A stretch of DNA of 64,000 bases from Ruegeria haliotis (GCF_013377785.1 NZ_JABXWT010000001.1:859533-923532); one strand, 5' to 3'; counted from the stretch's first letter, positions 25,604 through 35,602 are shown. Made by a program: numbers and translations. The notes: generated by a model from the sequence alone, not told the origin.

Positions 25604-26635
25604 CTAGTTTGTCTCGGCAGAGTTCTGAGGTGCGGCGTCTTGCTTTGATTGGGCTTCGTCGGTTGAACTCCTGAATGCAGCTCTCGGGTTCTTCTTGAAG
25701 AGTGCATAAGCGTTCTTGAAAGGCCGAAAGTACAGGGCCACGGGATCATTCCATGTTCCGTCTTCTCCATTTCCCAACCCATATTCCACGTCTTCTTTCG
25801 ACTTGGGAGAGTAAAGTGTGCCTGCGCTCCAGTCCCAAAACGCGAATATGAAGCCCATATTCTTGTCCCAGTGCTGTCGGGCCTTTGAGTGGTGAATTTG
25901 ATGTTGAGCAGGACTGACAAAAATATGCTGTACCCAATCAGGATACTGGAGCCAAACGTGGCTGTGGCGCAAATTGAAGGCCGCAATAAAAAAGACGAAA
26001 ATAATGATGTTCAGGCCAAACAAAGAAAACGCGCGCGAACCGAATCCAAAGTACTGATCCAATAACGCTACAACGACACCGACTGAACAGGCGCTCAGTA
26101 GAGAGGCAAAGATTTCCTCAACTGGATGCATACGAGATGCTGTTAGTGGTGTCATTACTTCGGCTGAGTGATGAACTTTGTGAAACTCCCACAGAAAGGG
26201 GACTCTGTGAAAAATATAGTGCGCCAACCATAATGCGCCGTCAAATGCCAGAACTGCCGCCACGGTGTAGATTGCCGATATAGTCCAAGATGCTTCATAC
26301 GGCCCTTCGGTTGCAGGCCCCAGCATCTTCTCTACCGCACTGTACCAAATCGGAACCTGTATCAGGATCGATGCGTAAATTGCGCCGACAACTGACTTGT
26401 TCAGCAAAAACATCACGTAGTCGGCTTTTGCCGATTTGTGCGTAAGAATGTCCCATGGAAGCAGCCAATTCAGAAGCCCCTTCAGATTTCTTCTGTGCCG
26501 CATGTTGCGCGTACGAAAAAAAATGAAAACTGCTGCTGCGAGCGCTGTGCCTAAATGCAAAAGAGACAAGCGGTTTGTCGGATCAAAGAACAATTCAAAG
26601 GGATGCCGCAGAGTGGCCAGTACGTCCTCGATCAT
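25604..26635 (-). CDS. Sterol desaturase / fatty acid hydroxylase family membrane protein
   Basis: An integral membrane di-iron oxygenase of 343 residues. The histidine clusters of the family are visible: WLAHYIFHR, EFHKVHHS and, after two further membrane segments, FNLRHSHVW and SPAQHQIHHS. About five hydrophobic segments are present and the polar C-terminal tail is likely disordered. The start at 26635 (MIEDVLATLRHP) is preceded by AGG; longer open frames upstream lack domain character. Members hydroxylate or desaturate lipids; the substrate here is unknown. Confidence 0.88.
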   Translation of the reverse strand: MIEDVLATLRHPFELFFDPTNRLSLLHLGTALAAAVFIFFRTRNMRHRRNLKGLLNWLLPWDILTHKSAKADYVMFLLNKSVVGAIYASILIQVPIWYSAVEKMLGPATEGPYEASWTISAIYTVAAVLAFDGALWLAHYIFHRVPFLWEFHKVHHSAEVMTPLTASRMHPVEEIFASLLSACSVGVVVALLDQYFGFGSRAFSLFGLNIIIFVFFIAAFNLRHSHVWLQYPDWVQHIFVSPAQHQIHHSKARQHWDKNMGFIFAFWDWSAGTLYSPKSKEDVEYGLGNGEDGTWNDPVALYFRPFKNAYALFKKNPRAAFRSSTDEAQSKQDAAPQNSAETN

Positions 26636-26768
26636 CAAAGGCACCTGTCTACATGTGTGTGTTTTTTGATTCAGGAGTATGGGGGATGTCCACGACTGCG
26701 GAGTGGCGGAAATGAGGCGGTCTTGTGTTATTTGGCGTCGGGATTCTGTCAACAAAGTGCTTCGGCTA

Positions 26769-27638
26769 TTACGCGTCCCAGATTTCCGGTCCCCCACAGA
26801 TATTCAGATCAATATCGCCGATGGATTTAGCGTCTTTCTCGTCGTAATCCAGCCCGTGCAGAACGGTGCGGATTGCGGCAAGGCGGGCGCGCTTCTTGTC
26901 ATCTGAGCGGACAATCGTCCAGGGGCAGCTTTCGGTGTGCGAGCGTGTCAGGGTTTCGGAAATAGACTGGGTGTATTCCTTCCACTTGTCCAAGCCTGCG
27001 ACATCGATCGGGCTAAGCTTCCATTGTTTCAGCGGGTCCGTTTCGCGGGCCAGAAAGCGGTTCAATTGCTCGGCACGCCCGACGTTGAGCCAAAACTTGA
27101 AGAGATGGATACCATCATTGACCAAGCCTGTTTCCAATGGGAAGACCTGCCGAAAAAAACGTTCTCTTTCCTTGGGTGTGCAAAACCCAAAGACGTTTTC
27201 TACAACACCCCGATTGTACCAACTGCGGTCAAAGAAAACGATTTCTCCGGCTGAGGGCAGGTGTTGGATGTAGCGTTGGAAATACCACTGACTGCGTTCG
27301 GAATCTGAGGGTTTGCTCAACGCTACATTGCGCGCACCGCGCGGGTTCAGATTTTCGCGGAACCGCTTGATTGTACCGCCTTTGCCCGCTGCATCACGGC
27401 CCTCAAACAAGATGGCGACCCGCTGGTCGGTCTCCTTGACCCATGATTGCATTTTGACCAATTCGATTTGCAGCGCTCGCATCTGCTTTTCGTAATCTTT
27501 GGTCTTCATCTTCTCTGAATAGGGATAGGTCGGGTTGAGGATATCGCCCTTGTTCGCCTTTTTGATTTCGTCACGCACATTTTCTGGTGCGCCCTTGCGA
27601 TAGTACTTTTCGATGGAGCCTTTTTCGGACCGGGCCAT
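26769..27638 (-). CDS. ppk2: Polyphosphate kinase 2
   Basis: A PPK2-family enzyme of 289 residues that transfers phosphate between polyphosphate and nucleotides. Walker A is [11 protein letters not shown] (G80-G88), the Walker B region is [12 protein letters not shown] and the lid segment is around [19 protein letters not shown] single-domain protein of this length fits the class I group, which mainly phosphorylates nucleoside diphosphates. The gene stands alone between the desaturase-like gene and the hydrolase gene, leftward like both. Confidence 0.93.
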   Translation of the reverse strand: MARSEKGSIEKYYRKGAPENVRDEIKKANKGDILNPTYPYSEKMKTKDYEKQMRALQIELVKMQSWVKETDQRVAILFEGRDAAGKGGTIKRFRENLNPRGARNVALSKPSDSERSQWYFQRYIQHLPSAGEIVFFDRSWYNRGVVENVFGFCTPKERERFFRQVFPLETGLVNDGIHLFKFWLNVGRAEQLNRFLARETDPLKQWKLSPIDVAGLDKWKEYTQSISETLTRSHTESCPWTIVRSDDKKRARLAAIRTVLHGLDYDEKDAKSIGDIDLNICGGPEIWDA

Positions 27639-27687
27639 GTGCTACCTCGTGATAAAATCCATATCCTACTATGGATTAGGCGATGGC

Positions 27688-28641
27688 TTAACGCAAACCC
27701 GCCCGCTGCGCTGCGCGATCGACAGCGGCAGCCACTTCGGGCGCAGCAACGACTTGGGGCATGTGTCCGATTCCAGGCAATTCGGTCAGTTCAGCCCCCG
27801 GGATTTGCTCAATCAGGCGTTCGGAATGCCAACCCAGGCCAACAGTGTCATCGGCGGAACCATGCACGATCTCCGTGGGCACCGTGATCTCGCCGTAACG
27901 AGGTTGCAGCTGAGTGACTTCGTCCAGAAGGTTGGCCCGCTGCTTGGCATTTGCGTGCATCGAGGCGCGGCGCATCGTCAGTTCCGGTCCGAAATGCTCG
28001 GCGTAACCCTCTGGAACTGCCTGCGGAGCAAAGACTTTGTCGAGCGTTTCAGTGACATACCAGTCTGGTACAAACGCGGTGATCAGGGGCAGGGCGAGCG
28101 CATTTCCCACCGGAGTTGACGCAAGCTGATTGAAACCATCCAGCGGCGTTTCCCACGGAATGGCAGCCGGGGCGATAAGGACCAGTGCCGAAATACTCTC
28201 GGGACGGGTGACGGCCCAAGCCAGCGACACCGATCCTCCATAGCTTTGCCCGGCCACAATCGGTTTTTCAGCACCCAGCTCGGCGGCGGCACGTTGCAGG
28301 ATGTCGGCTTGTTCTGTGATGGTTTCCCCATTCGGATTAAAACTGGACGAATAACCAAGGCCGGGCCGATCAAAGACGATGATGCGGTAGTGTTCCGCCA
28401 GTATCGGGGCAAGGGCAAAGGTCATATCTCGGGTGTTGCCACTGGAGCCGTGGATCAGCACGACATCAGGTCCTTCGCCCATAACGACCGCATGAACAGA
28501 GATGCCGTCTATGTCAAGAATCCGACCCTCAGGGGGAAAGGCGATCTCGGCGCGGGATTCTTTCTGCGCGCTCCGCCATGCAGTGAGCATCGCAAGGCTC
28601 AGGATGACCAGGCCAAGTGATATCAACGCCTTAACAGCCAA
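27688..28641 (-). CDS. Alpha/beta hydrolase with N-terminal membrane anchor
   Basis: A 317-residue alpha/beta hydrolase. One N-terminal hydrophobic segment (residues 4-20) suggests an uncleaved anchor or export signal. Oxyanion segment HGSSGNTRD, nucleophile S133 in GQSYGGS, an acid in HGSADDTVG and the final His in GIGHMPQV complete the catalytic machinery. The likely start is TTG at 28641, which overlaps the end of metA by 11 bases; an ATG at 28587 would remove the anchor. The substrate is unknown, and the overlap implies co-expression with metA rather than a shared pathway. Confidence 0.85.
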   Translation of the reverse strand: MAVKALISLGLVILSLAMLTAWRSAQKESRAEIAFPPEGRILDIDGISVHAVVMGEGPDVVLIHGSSGNTRDMTFALAPILAEHYRIIVFDRPGLGYSSSFNPNGETITEQADILQRAAAELGAEKPIVAGQSYGGSVSLAWAVTRPESISALVLIAPAAIPWETPLDGFNQLASTPVGNALALPLITAFVPDWYVTETLDKVFAPQAVPEGYAEHFGPELTMRRASMHANAKQRANLLDEVTQLQPRYGEITVPTEIVHGSADDTVGLGWHSERLIEQIPGAELTELPGIGHMPQVVAAPEVAAAVDRAAQRAGLR

Positions 28642-29548
28642 TGTTATTCATGTTGAAAGGGGTGGTTTGATAGATTGCGTTGATCCAGTTGCCGTAAAGC
28701 AGGTGCGCATGGCTACGCCACCGATTCTGCGGCGTTTGGGCCGGATCATCACCGGGGTAATAGTTGATCGGCACATTGATCGGCGTGCCATTGGCAATAT
28801 CGCGATCATACTCCTGTTTCAACGTGTCACTGTCATACTCAAAATGGTTGAAGATATAGAGCGCACGGTGGCTTGGATCTTCGATCAGGCAAGGACCAAC
28901 ATCGTCGCTGCCGAGCAGCGTGGTCAAACCGGGGGCGCCGTCGATCTCATCCTGCTTCATTTCCGTCCAGCGACTGACGGGTATGACGCAATCATCCGAA
29001 AATCCGCGCAGAAACGGCGAGGCCGCTTTCAGGTTCTGATGCCGGAAGCATCCGAACGCCTTGGCATCGAGCATGTGTTTTTTGACGCCGTGGAAGTGGT
29101 TGATCATCGCCATTCCACCCCAACACACGCCAAAGGTTGAATGGACGTTCGTTTGGGTCCACTCGAATACCTCGCTGATTTCGTTCCAATAGGTAACGTC
29201 GTCAAACTCTAGATGCTCGATCGGTGCGCCGGTGATGATCAGCCCGTCGAATTTCTGATTCTTTACCTCCTGAAAAGGGCGGTAGAATTCGGCCATATGC
29301 GCGGCTGCGGTGTTCTTAGTCCGATGCTCGGTCATGCGGATCAACGAAAGGTCGATCTGCAGAGGTGTTGCCCCAATCAGACGCGCGAATTGGTTTTCGG
29401 TCTGGATCTTTTTGGGCATCAGATTCAGCAACCCGATCCGCAAGGGGCGGATATCCTGACGCATTGCCTGATCCTCGTCCATCACCATGACGCCCTCTTG
29501 GGTCAGGACGTCAAAGGCAGGAAGGTCTGAGGGTATCTTGATTGGCAT
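28631..29548 (-). CDS. metAA: Homoserine O-acetyltransferase, MetA type
   Basis: First committed enzyme of methionine synthesis, 305 residues, of the MetA family. The nucleophile C142 (FGVCWGG) and the His-Glu pair of FNHFEYD are present. Residue 111 in GAPIEH is Glu; in studied family members Glu111 gives acetyl-CoA use and Gly111 (as in E. coli) succinyl-CoA use, so I call it an acetyltransferase despite the family's common name homoserine O-succinyltransferase. It starts at the ATG at 29548. The hydrolase gene overlaps its 3' end, and a P-loop protein gene lies 38 bases upstream on the same strand. Confidence 0.93.
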   Translation of the reverse strand: MPIKIPSDLPAFDVLTQEGVMVMDEDQAMRQDIRPLRIGLLNLMPKKIQTENQFARLIGATPLQIDLSLIRMTEHRTKNTAAAHMAEFYRPFQEVKNQKFDGLIITGAPIEHLEFDDVTYWNEISEVFEWTQTNVHSTFGVCWGGMAMINHFHGVKKHMLDAKAFGCFRHQNLKAASPFLRGFSDDCVIPVSRWTEMKQDEIDGAPGLTTLLGSDDVGPCLIEDPSHRALYIFNHFEYDSDTLKQEYDRDIANGTPINVPINYYPGDDPAQTPQNRWRSHAHLLYGNWINAIYQTTPFNMNNIGC

Positions 29549-29586
29549 GGTCTCGGGCTTTTGAAGAGTTCAGGGAAAACTGGTAG

Positions 29587-30459
29587 TTAGGCGCTATTGC
29601 TCCGGGTCTCAAGGGTGCGTTCGATCAACTCATCGAAATCGCCGGCATCGCGCACCTTGCTGATCTCGTCAGCGGTTATGGTGACACCCCAGTTTCGGGC
29701 CATCGCTTCGTATCTGGGCTGACGATGGGCCAACGCCTGCGCATAGGTCCAGCGGATGAAGGCATCGGGATCGACATCCGTCTCGGCACAGCCATGTTGA
29801 TCCAGATAGTCGCTCCAGACGCGGGTGAGGAATTCGGCCTGATAAGACATTGGCTTGGGGGCCCTGTCGAAGCGCCGTATCAGTTCTGCGGTATGATCCT
29901 CATCCCCTTTGAGCCAGATCATCAGGGTCTGGCGGGACAATTCGGACAAAAGCTGATCGTTGGGATCCTCAGGATCTACCCATTCGCAGATTGATCCGCC
30001 GGTGTCGCAGATGAAGTGAGGATATTGATACAGTCGCTGTGCCCGGTCGGTGAAATACTCGGTATCAAGTAGGGCGTGAATTTCGGCCAGACGGAACTGC
30101 TCTTGCCTGCGGTGGTATTCAGGCATCTCAAGGCCACCGAGGTCAGGATTTCCGGGTTTGCCCAGATAGGCAGCGACAGGGGTGAGGTTTTCAAATGAGA
30201 TGTTCGAGCCGATATAAATCGAATCCGACAACAGCAGATCACGCAAGAACGGGACTTTCATCGCTTCTGCCTTGGCATTGTCGATGATGTATTCGCCCAT
30301 GTAACGCGTACCAATCCGGTAATCGACCGAATAGTGAAACCAGTCTCCCGAGTCCCTCAGGATGTTTGAGACATAAGTTTTGCCCAGACCTGACATGCCG
30401 AAAAACAGCACCTTCTTTCGCGCCGCATTGCGCCAGTCCTGTGCCGAGCTGTAGATCAT
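29587..30459 (-). CDS. P-loop ATPase/kinase-like protein of unknown function
   Basis: A 290-residue protein with a Walker A motif GMSGLGKT at residues 21-28, followed by DSGDWFHYSVDYRIGTRYMGEYI, which is reminiscent of shikimate-kinase-like small-molecule kinases. No other domain is recognisable; the second half contains FICDTGGSICEW and LMIWLKGDEDH, plausible strand/Walker-B positions. It immediately precedes metA on the same strand (38-base gap), so it could be co-transcribed with methionine synthesis. I would not assign a substrate. Confidence 0.8.
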   Translation of the reverse strand: MIYSSAQDWRNAARKKVLFFGMSGLGKTYVSNILRDSGDWFHYSVDYRIGTRYMGEYIIDNAKAEAMKVPFLRDLLLSDSIYIGSNISFENLTPVAAYLGKPGNPDLGGLEMPEYHRRQEQFRLAEIHALLDTEYFTDRAQRLYQYPHFICDTGGSICEWVDPEDPNDQLLSELSRQTLMIWLKGDEDHTAELIRRFDRAPKPMSYQAEFLTRVWSDYLDQHGCAETDVDPDAFIRWTYAQALAHRQPRYEAMARNWGVTITADEISKVRDAGDFDELIERTLETRSNSA

Positions 30460-30508
30460 GTTCCGCTGTCCCCTTTTCTGCCTTTGCTAAATCGGGCAGG
30501 GGGCAACG

Positions 30509-31405
30509 TCAATCACGTGTGCTGGATCGGTTTAACACCAGCAGGCCAAGTGCGAGGACTACAAAGCCCAGATAGGCGTTGGATTGCAGCGCTTCATCCC
30601 GGACAATCGAGCCCAGGACTATGGCAACCGGGGGGATGACCAAGGTCACCAGCATCAGGTTGCCACTGCCTGCCATGGCGAGCACACGGTAGTACAGTAG
30701 ATAGGCCCCCGCAGTTGCGACGATTGCGTAATATCCGATGGCCGCCCATGTGATTGCCGGCAGTGCCAGCGTTGGAACGCCGTCAATCATAAGCGTAATG
30801 GGCAAGATCAGCAGGGTCGACCCGGTCAGCATGCCTGCGGCGGCGACAACCGGCGACAGGTCGGACAAATAGGCCCGCGCCCAAGCCCCGGCCAGTGCGT
30901 AAGAAATCGTTCCAGTGAGGACTGCAAGTTGGGCGGTGCTTTGCAGGCTGAAACTAGTGAAATTCTGCACGCCAATGGCAATTGTAACACCCAGAAACCC
31001 GAGGCCGACACCTAAAAGGCGTGTTTTCGTCAGCCGCTCATCACGGAAGAAAAAGGCCGCGACCAGTACGCCAAACACGGCCGTCGCTGCATTCAAAATC
31101 GCGGTCAGACCGGTATCGATATAGAGCTGCCCCCATGCCATCAAGGTGAACGGAATGGCGTTGTTCAACAGCCCCATCATCAGAAATGCCATCCAGATTT
31201 TTGGTTTTCTCGGCACAGTGAGCCGTCGAACCCAAACGATCAGCCACAGCGCCAGCATGGCCCAGAACGTACGATGCAGGACCGATGTCATCACCGGGAT
31301 CGTGTCAAGGGCGATACGGATCGATACAAAAGATGCGCCCCAGATCAAACCAAGCAGAAAAAGTTCGGACCAGGCGCGGGCAGAGAGGTGTTTTTGAGGT
31401 TCCAT
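30509..31405 (-). CDS. DMT-superfamily transporter (EamA, ten-helix)
   Basis: A 298-residue inner-membrane protein with ten predicted hydrophobic segments in two EamA repeats (first opening LFLLGLIWGASFVSIRIAL, second ISYALAGAWARAYLSDLSP). Members export amino acids and other metabolites. The C-terminus ends shortly after the last helix (LGLLVLNRSSTRD). It is a single gene; a second, different EamA protein is encoded nearby at 32787-33692. Confidence 0.9.
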   Translation of the reverse strand: MEPQKHLSARAWSELFLLGLIWGASFVSIRIALDTIPVMTSVLHRTFWAMLALWLIVWVRRLTVPRKPKIWMAFLMMGLLNNAIPFTLMAWGQLYIDTGLTAILNAATAVFGVLVAAFFFRDERLTKTRLLGVGLGFLGVTIAIGVQNFTSFSLQSTAQLAVLTGTISYALAGAWARAYLSDLSPVVAAAGMLTGSTLLILPITLMIDGVPTLALPAITWAAIGYYAIVATAGAYLLYYRVLAMAGSGNLMLVTLVIPPVAIVLGSIVRDEALQSNAYLGFVVLALGLLVLNRSSTRD

Positions 31406-31462
31406 AGGCGCACTCTTTCATCCTGCCGTGATCGAAACGACCCGAATCTTGCGGCAAAAAAA

Positions 31463-31485
31463 GACCCCGCTGACTCAGCGGGGTC
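31463..31485 (-). terminator. Rho-independent terminator of the FadL-like gene
   Basis: Perfect inverted repeat GACCCCGCTGA / TCAGCGGGGTC (31463-31473 and 31475-31485) 25 bases beyond the stop of the leftward porin gene. On the minus strand it is followed by TTTTTTT; on the plus strand by a near T-run as well, so it could work in both directions. Confidence 0.88.
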
Positions 31486-31509
31486 TCTGTCTTTTTTAAA
31501 GGGATAATT

Positions 31510-32661
31510 TCAGTCCAGCGCGTAAGTGAGCTGAACACCGACACTCCACGCACTATTGCCCGAGAAGTCGGCGGTAACGCCACTTGCACCATCCGCAGTT
31601 GCGTCGCCAATGTCGGTGTAGCGAACGCCGCCTGAAATTTTCGCTTTTTCAAACGAATAGGTGCCGCCAACGCCGATACTCCAGAACCCGTCAGTCGGAC
31701 CCAGGTTTGATACTGGGTCGCCGATAGAGGATTCATAACCCAAAGTTACTGCCCCTGAAAACTCGTCCGAGAATTGGTAGCCCAAACCAAGAGAGTAGGT
31801 GAACGTATCATCGTCGTAGTCAACAAGGTTCGAAGTCGGCGGATAGTTTGGCGGGTTGTAAACCAACTGGGTCCAGTCAACCCAACGTACAGATCCGAAC
31901 AGCAAAGTGCGCGGTGCAACGCCTGTCTGGAAATCCAAGTTAACGGACTGAGGTGTTTCGATTTCACTCGAGCTATCGAATGTCGCTACGGTTCCTACTG
32001 GAATCGGAGGAACCGGTATCGGATTCACTGACTCGGTTTGCGACAGGTCATGGCTGATCTTGGAGTTGTATGTTAGCGATACGCGTGCAGCGATTTCAGG
32101 TTTTTCCCACGCTACTCCAACCACATAGCCAAAAGCGATGTCAGCATCCGTATCCACTTGGTATCCAGCCGCAGCGGGAACCGTTACTGACGCCGTTACG
32201 CGTTGTGCACGGATACCGCCAATTGCGCTGAATCCGCCTTCAAATTTGTAACGCAGCAATGCGGTGATCGCATCTGTATCGGCGGTCGCCTTCAAAATAC
32301 CTGTGCGGCCACCCGGAATGGGGTTGGTGGACAACGGATAGTCGTCTGCATATGCGATATCTGCACCATATGGTTGATCATACATGATCGCAAAGTCGAG
32401 CTGTTCGGTGAGGGAAGTTTTGTATCCCAAATGCGGCGTGAAAAAGCTCTTTGCCACGTCGCCTGAACTGATGGGTTGACCCAATGGAGGTCCAGGCATG
32501 GTGCCGCTGACACTCGGGTTGGTATAGCCGAGACGGAATTGAGCAACCGAACCTTCTTCAAAAATTAGATTAATGCCTTGTCCGCTACGATCAATGCCAC
32601 CAGCTTGCACTGTCGTAGCTCCGACGCACAGCGCGCACGCTTGTAGAAGCGTTTTTTTCAT
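31510..32661 (-). CDS. OmpP1/FadL-family outer membrane transport protein
   Basis: A beta-barrel porin of 383 residues for hydrophobic compounds. Signal peptide MKKTLLQACALCVGATTVQA (1-20) is followed by GGIDRSGQGINLIFEEG, the N-terminal plug (hatch) typical for FadL. The rest has alternating beta-strand character and ends in a strand with terminal aromatic/hydrophobic residues (WSVGVQLTYALD). The start has a GGAGGAAAA site. FadL-type proteins take up long-chain fatty acids or aromatics. Rare Pro-rich loops (PIPVPPIPVGT, PPNYPPTSN) lie in extracellular positions. Confidence 0.92.
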   Translation of the reverse strand: MKKTLLQACALCVGATTVQAGGIDRSGQGINLIFEEGSVAQFRLGYTNPSVSGTMPGPPLGQPISSGDVAKSFFTPHLGYKTSLTEQLDFAIMYDQPYGADIAYADDYPLSTNPIPGGRTGILKATADTDAITALLRYKFEGGFSAIGGIRAQRVTASVTVPAAAGYQVDTDADIAFGYVVGVAWEKPEIAARVSLTYNSKISHDLSQTESVNPIPVPPIPVGTVATFDSSSEIETPQSVNLDFQTGVAPRTLLFGSVRWVDWTQLVYNPPNYPPTSNLVDYDDDTFTYSLGLGYQFSDEFSGAVTLGYESSIGDPVSNLGPTDGFWSIGVGGTYSFEKAKISGGVRYTDIGDATADGASGVTADFSGNSAWSVGVQLTYALD

Positions 32662-32786
32662 TTTTTCCTCCCTTACTGTCTCTCTCGGGCCTGATTGACA
32701 TGGTGTGAGTGCAACACGCTGACCCGTTAGTTGTGGTGTCCGATACTCGCTCGCCCCTTATTTTATCGTCAACTACTGACCGTGCG

Positions 32787-33692
32787 TTACTTACTACGTG
32801 TTACGCTACGGACTGTTGCTAAACTGTTACGATTTTCGGACCAAACATTCAGAAAGATACCTGAGAAAATGACGGTGGCGCCTAACAGCGTCCAATGGTC
32901 GATCGGTTCGTGATACAGGATCATGCCAATGACGGCGATTGTTGGCAGGCGGGCGAAGTCGAAAGGGATAACAACCGTTGCAGGGGCGATGGCAAGCGCA
33001 TTCGTGATGCAATAATGGGCCAGCAGCCCGGCAAACCCGACAAGTAGCAAGAATGGTGCAGTCTGCAAGGTAGGCAAGGCGATTTGCCCGTCAAAGCCAG
33101 CGGCGGCGGCCCCGAGTATGGCTTGCATGGCGGTGAGCCAGAAGATGATGCACCCAATGCTCGTAAATCGCGTCAGTTTCTTTGTTGTGATCGTTGTAAA
33201 CGCAAAGAAAACCGCTGATCCGGCGGCCATTGCGATGCCGGCAGAGAAGGGGGCCGCACCTGGACGTGTGACGATAAGAATTCCTGCGAAACCAATCAGC
33301 GCGGCAGTCATCCGCAATGCAGTCAGACGTTCTTTGAGCAACAAGGGCGATAGCAGGATGACCCAGATGGGTTGTGTGAACTCCAACGCAAAGACTTGTG
33401 CCAGCGGAATGACGCCAACCGCGTAAAACCACAGGTTTTGACCGGTGAAATGCAGCGTATTCCGGATCGCGTGCAGACCTAGCCGTCGCGTTGAAACCTG
33501 ATGCCAGTTTCGGGTCACGCTCAGCACCAAGGCGACCACAACCAACCCCACGATACTGCGGTACATCATGATCTCGAAAGTGTCATGATCGCCGCTCAGT
33601 TCGCGCCCGGCAACGGCCATGGAGGAAAACGACGCAATGGCACCGGTCATCCACAGAGCTGCCTTAAGGGTCTGCCGTTGCGCATCCGTCAT
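32787..33692 (-). CDS. DMT-superfamily transporter (EamA)
   Basis: A ten-helix EamA-family permease of 301 residues from the ATG at 33692 (MTDAQRQTLKAALWM). Both EamA halves are recognisable (ALEFTQPIWVILLSPLLLKERLT ends the first; CITNALAIAPATVVIPFDFARL lies in the second). It is distinct from the EamA protein at 30509-31405. An upstream ATG at 33737 would add 15 non-hydrophobic residues. Substrate unknown; no pathway context. Confidence 0.9.
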   Translation of the reverse strand: MTDAQRQTLKAALWMTGAIASFSSMAVAGRELSGDHDTFEIMMYRSIVGLVVVALVLSVTRNWHQVSTRRLGLHAIRNTLHFTGQNLWFYAVGVIPLAQVFALEFTQPIWVILLSPLLLKERLTALRMTAALIGFAGILIVTRPGAAPFSAGIAMAAGSAVFFAFTTITTKKLTRFTSIGCIIFWLTAMQAILGAAAAGFDGQIALPTLQTAPFLLLVGFAGLLAHYCITNALAIAPATVVIPFDFARLPTIAVIGMILYHEPIDHWTLLGATVIFSGIFLNVWSENRNSLATVRSVTRSK

Positions 33693-33769
33693 GATGGCTT
33701 TACTCCGGTCTTGCTGCGCGGACGAAGAACGCCACATCGCGCCGTTTCAGGTGCCTGCGTTTTCAAAAC

Positions 33770-34468
33770 CTAGAGTGAAAGTCGGTCCCTGATATCCTTA
33801 AATAGATAATCATGTTGACTCAGCGATGTTTCGAACTTGTACCCGACCGACTGCAGGTAATCGTTCAATCGATCAAAGCTTCTGCATTCAATCAGCATAT
33901 AGTCAAAGCGAAATCGGTCGTGATCAATACCTTTCAGGACGTTTAGCTCAGCGCCCTCTACGTCCAGTGAAAGAAAGTTGATTTGATCGGGTGCTTCGCC
34001 ATCGATCAGAATTTCATTGAGAGGTTTTGCGACGGCACCAAATGAAAAGCTGACTTCCGTTTCCTTCATGTGCTGCTGTGCGTCTCGAAGGTGCTGATCC
34101 TTGTCCGCAAGATCGAGGTCCAAGCCGACGGAGATGCTCATCAAATTTGCATAGGTCAATTCAACAAGCTTGTCTGGAAAGCCGAATTCGACACATGCAT
34201 TGCAGAAAACGCGGCTTGTTTTCCCGCGACGAGCAAAGCACTTTAAGAAATTATGCGGCGCGGGCTCGATAAGAATTCCGTTCCAATTACGCGCTTTCTC
34301 AAAATAGTACGAGTTTGACTGTGTGATGCCGTCGTTTGCGCCTAACTCAACAAAGAAACCATTGTCGAAGTCGACATAGGGTTCAAGTTTCTGATCTAAG
34401 CTGTTGAGACCAAAATACTTTGCTTCTCGTTTTTTTAACCTTCGGCTTATCCAGTCTAATATAATCAT
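33770..34468 (-). CDS. FkbM-family methyltransferase
   Basis: A 232-residue SAM-dependent methyltransferase of the FkbM family, with the SAM site FVELGANDG (39-47), the second motif GILIEPAPHNF and the later FLSLDVEGAELNVLKGI. Such enzymes often O-methylate sugars of surface polysaccharides. The gene looks richer in A+T than the neighbouring guaA and transporter genes and lies beside a glycosyltransferase-like gene, which suggests a small, perhaps acquired, surface-carbohydrate pair. Confidence 0.88.
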   Translation of the reverse strand: MIILDWISRRLKKREAKYFGLNSLDQKLEPYVDFDNGFFVELGANDGITQSNSYYFEKARNWNGILIEPAPHNFLKCFARRGKTSRVFCNACVEFGFPDKLVELTYANLMSISVGLDLDLADKDQHLRDAQQHMKETEVSFSFGAVAKPLNEILIDGEAPDQINFLSLDVEGAELNVLKGIDHDRFRFDYMLIECRSFDRLNDYLQSVGYKFETSLSQHDYLFKDIRDRLSL

Positions 34469-34548
34469 AATTACTTGGTTCCGTTACAATGGTCGCATGT
34501 GGTTATCGCGGAATTTTCTTTTGCAGAGTAAGCGGGTTATACAAAGTT

Positions 34549-35592
34549 CTAGAGCTCTTGTTCAGGTAGTGTCCACCAATCAGGTACTCGGCTTTTTGCT
34601 AGATCCGATAAAGAAAGCGGACCAATCTCACTATTGGGTAAAGTGAGCATCAGCGACAGTTGTTCCGGTGATGCCCTCCAATCGCCTACCTGGGGATAAC
34701 GCCCTCCGATATCGCCCCAAGTCTTGATGCTCTTGAGGTGATCAAACTGCTGATACGCGGGTCCGCTGGCTCCAAAGATATTTACAGTTTCGGCTGAATT
34801 ACTTAGAAGACACACTCCGACCCCGAATGTTCCATATCCAAAGGTTAGATGCCGTGCGGACATTAGTACGTCCAAATCTTCCTGCAGCGATCCGCTTTGG
34901 AGCAAGAGCGGCAAATTGATGCTTTCCAGGTATGATTGCAATGCACCAACGCATGGGTTGCGCCTGTCTTCAAAAACCAACCGAACGCGATTTACTCCGA
35001 GTTGCTCACGGGCGTCTTCAATGACAAGCTTATAGAATGCCAATGGTGGCTGCGCGAAATCTGGATGTGGGTTTGCGTCGAACGCGTCCCCTGACCGCAA
35101 GTGAATCGTAAGACAGCCCGGTGCTTCAGGTTGAGGTATTGAAAGATGGGCCGCAGGAACAAGGTACTTTGACAGCACCTTCCTGCGCACTGGCATCCGT
35201 ATCCCCAGCCGCTCTAAGCGGGGTCCTCGATAGAACGTGCCCTTCAGAAACAGGCCTCGCTTATTCGTGTCATAGTTTGCTGGCAGAAACGTGATGCCAT
35301 CAACTTCAGTCGGTGTAACTATTTTGACCAATTCGGTTTCAGGTAGTTGGACAAACGGAAGCCTAAGCGAACTGGCCAAAAGCAGTGCATTGCTGGTTTG
35401 AAGAAGATTGTTTCCCATCCGGCCATATTCGTCGACTGAAAGCCCAACGATATTCACGGTCTCCTGTTTGATGGGAGGACTAATCGAATAGTCGGTCTGC
35501 ACGAAGCTGGCAGTTTTAGGCTCACTAAAGCTGTCATGCCTGTTTGCCCACCAATTCTTCAGTCGGCGCAGCCTTTTCACTTTTTTGACCAA
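34549..35592 (-). CDS. Fucosyltransferase-like glycosyltransferase (GT11-type motifs)
   Basis: A protein of about 347 residues with the GRMGNNLLQ motif (57-65) and IHLRSGD (163-169), the patterns of GDP-fucose-using glycosyltransferases such as GT11 alpha-1,2-fucosyltransferases (GxxGNxxFQ and HxRxGD). The open frame extends to 35676, 74 bases into guaA; I suggest a TTG start at 35592, just after the guaA stop and behind AAGGGAA, but ATG at 35646 or 35676 cannot be excluded. Lower GC than its neighbours and proximity to the FkbM gene support a role in surface glycan modification. Fucosyl specificity is unproven. Confidence 0.72.
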   Translation of the reverse strand: MVKKVKRLRRLKNWWANRHDSFSEPKTASFVQTDYSISPPIKQETVNIVGLSVDEYGRMGNNLLQTSNALLLASSLRLPFVQLPETELVKIVTPTEVDGITFLPANYDTNKRGLFLKGTFYRGPRLERLGIRMPVRRKVLSKYLVPAAHLSIPQPEAPGCLTIHLRSGDAFDANPHPDFAQPPLAFYKLVIEDAREQLGVNRVRLVFEDRRNPCVGALQSYLESINLPLLLQSGSLQEDLDVLMSARHLTFGYGTFGVGVCLLSNSAETVNIFGASGPAYQQFDHLKSIKTWGDIGGRYPQVGDWRASPEQLSLMLTLPNSEIGPLSLSDLAKSRVPDWWTLPEQEL

Positions 35593-35602
35593 GGCTTCCC
35601 TT

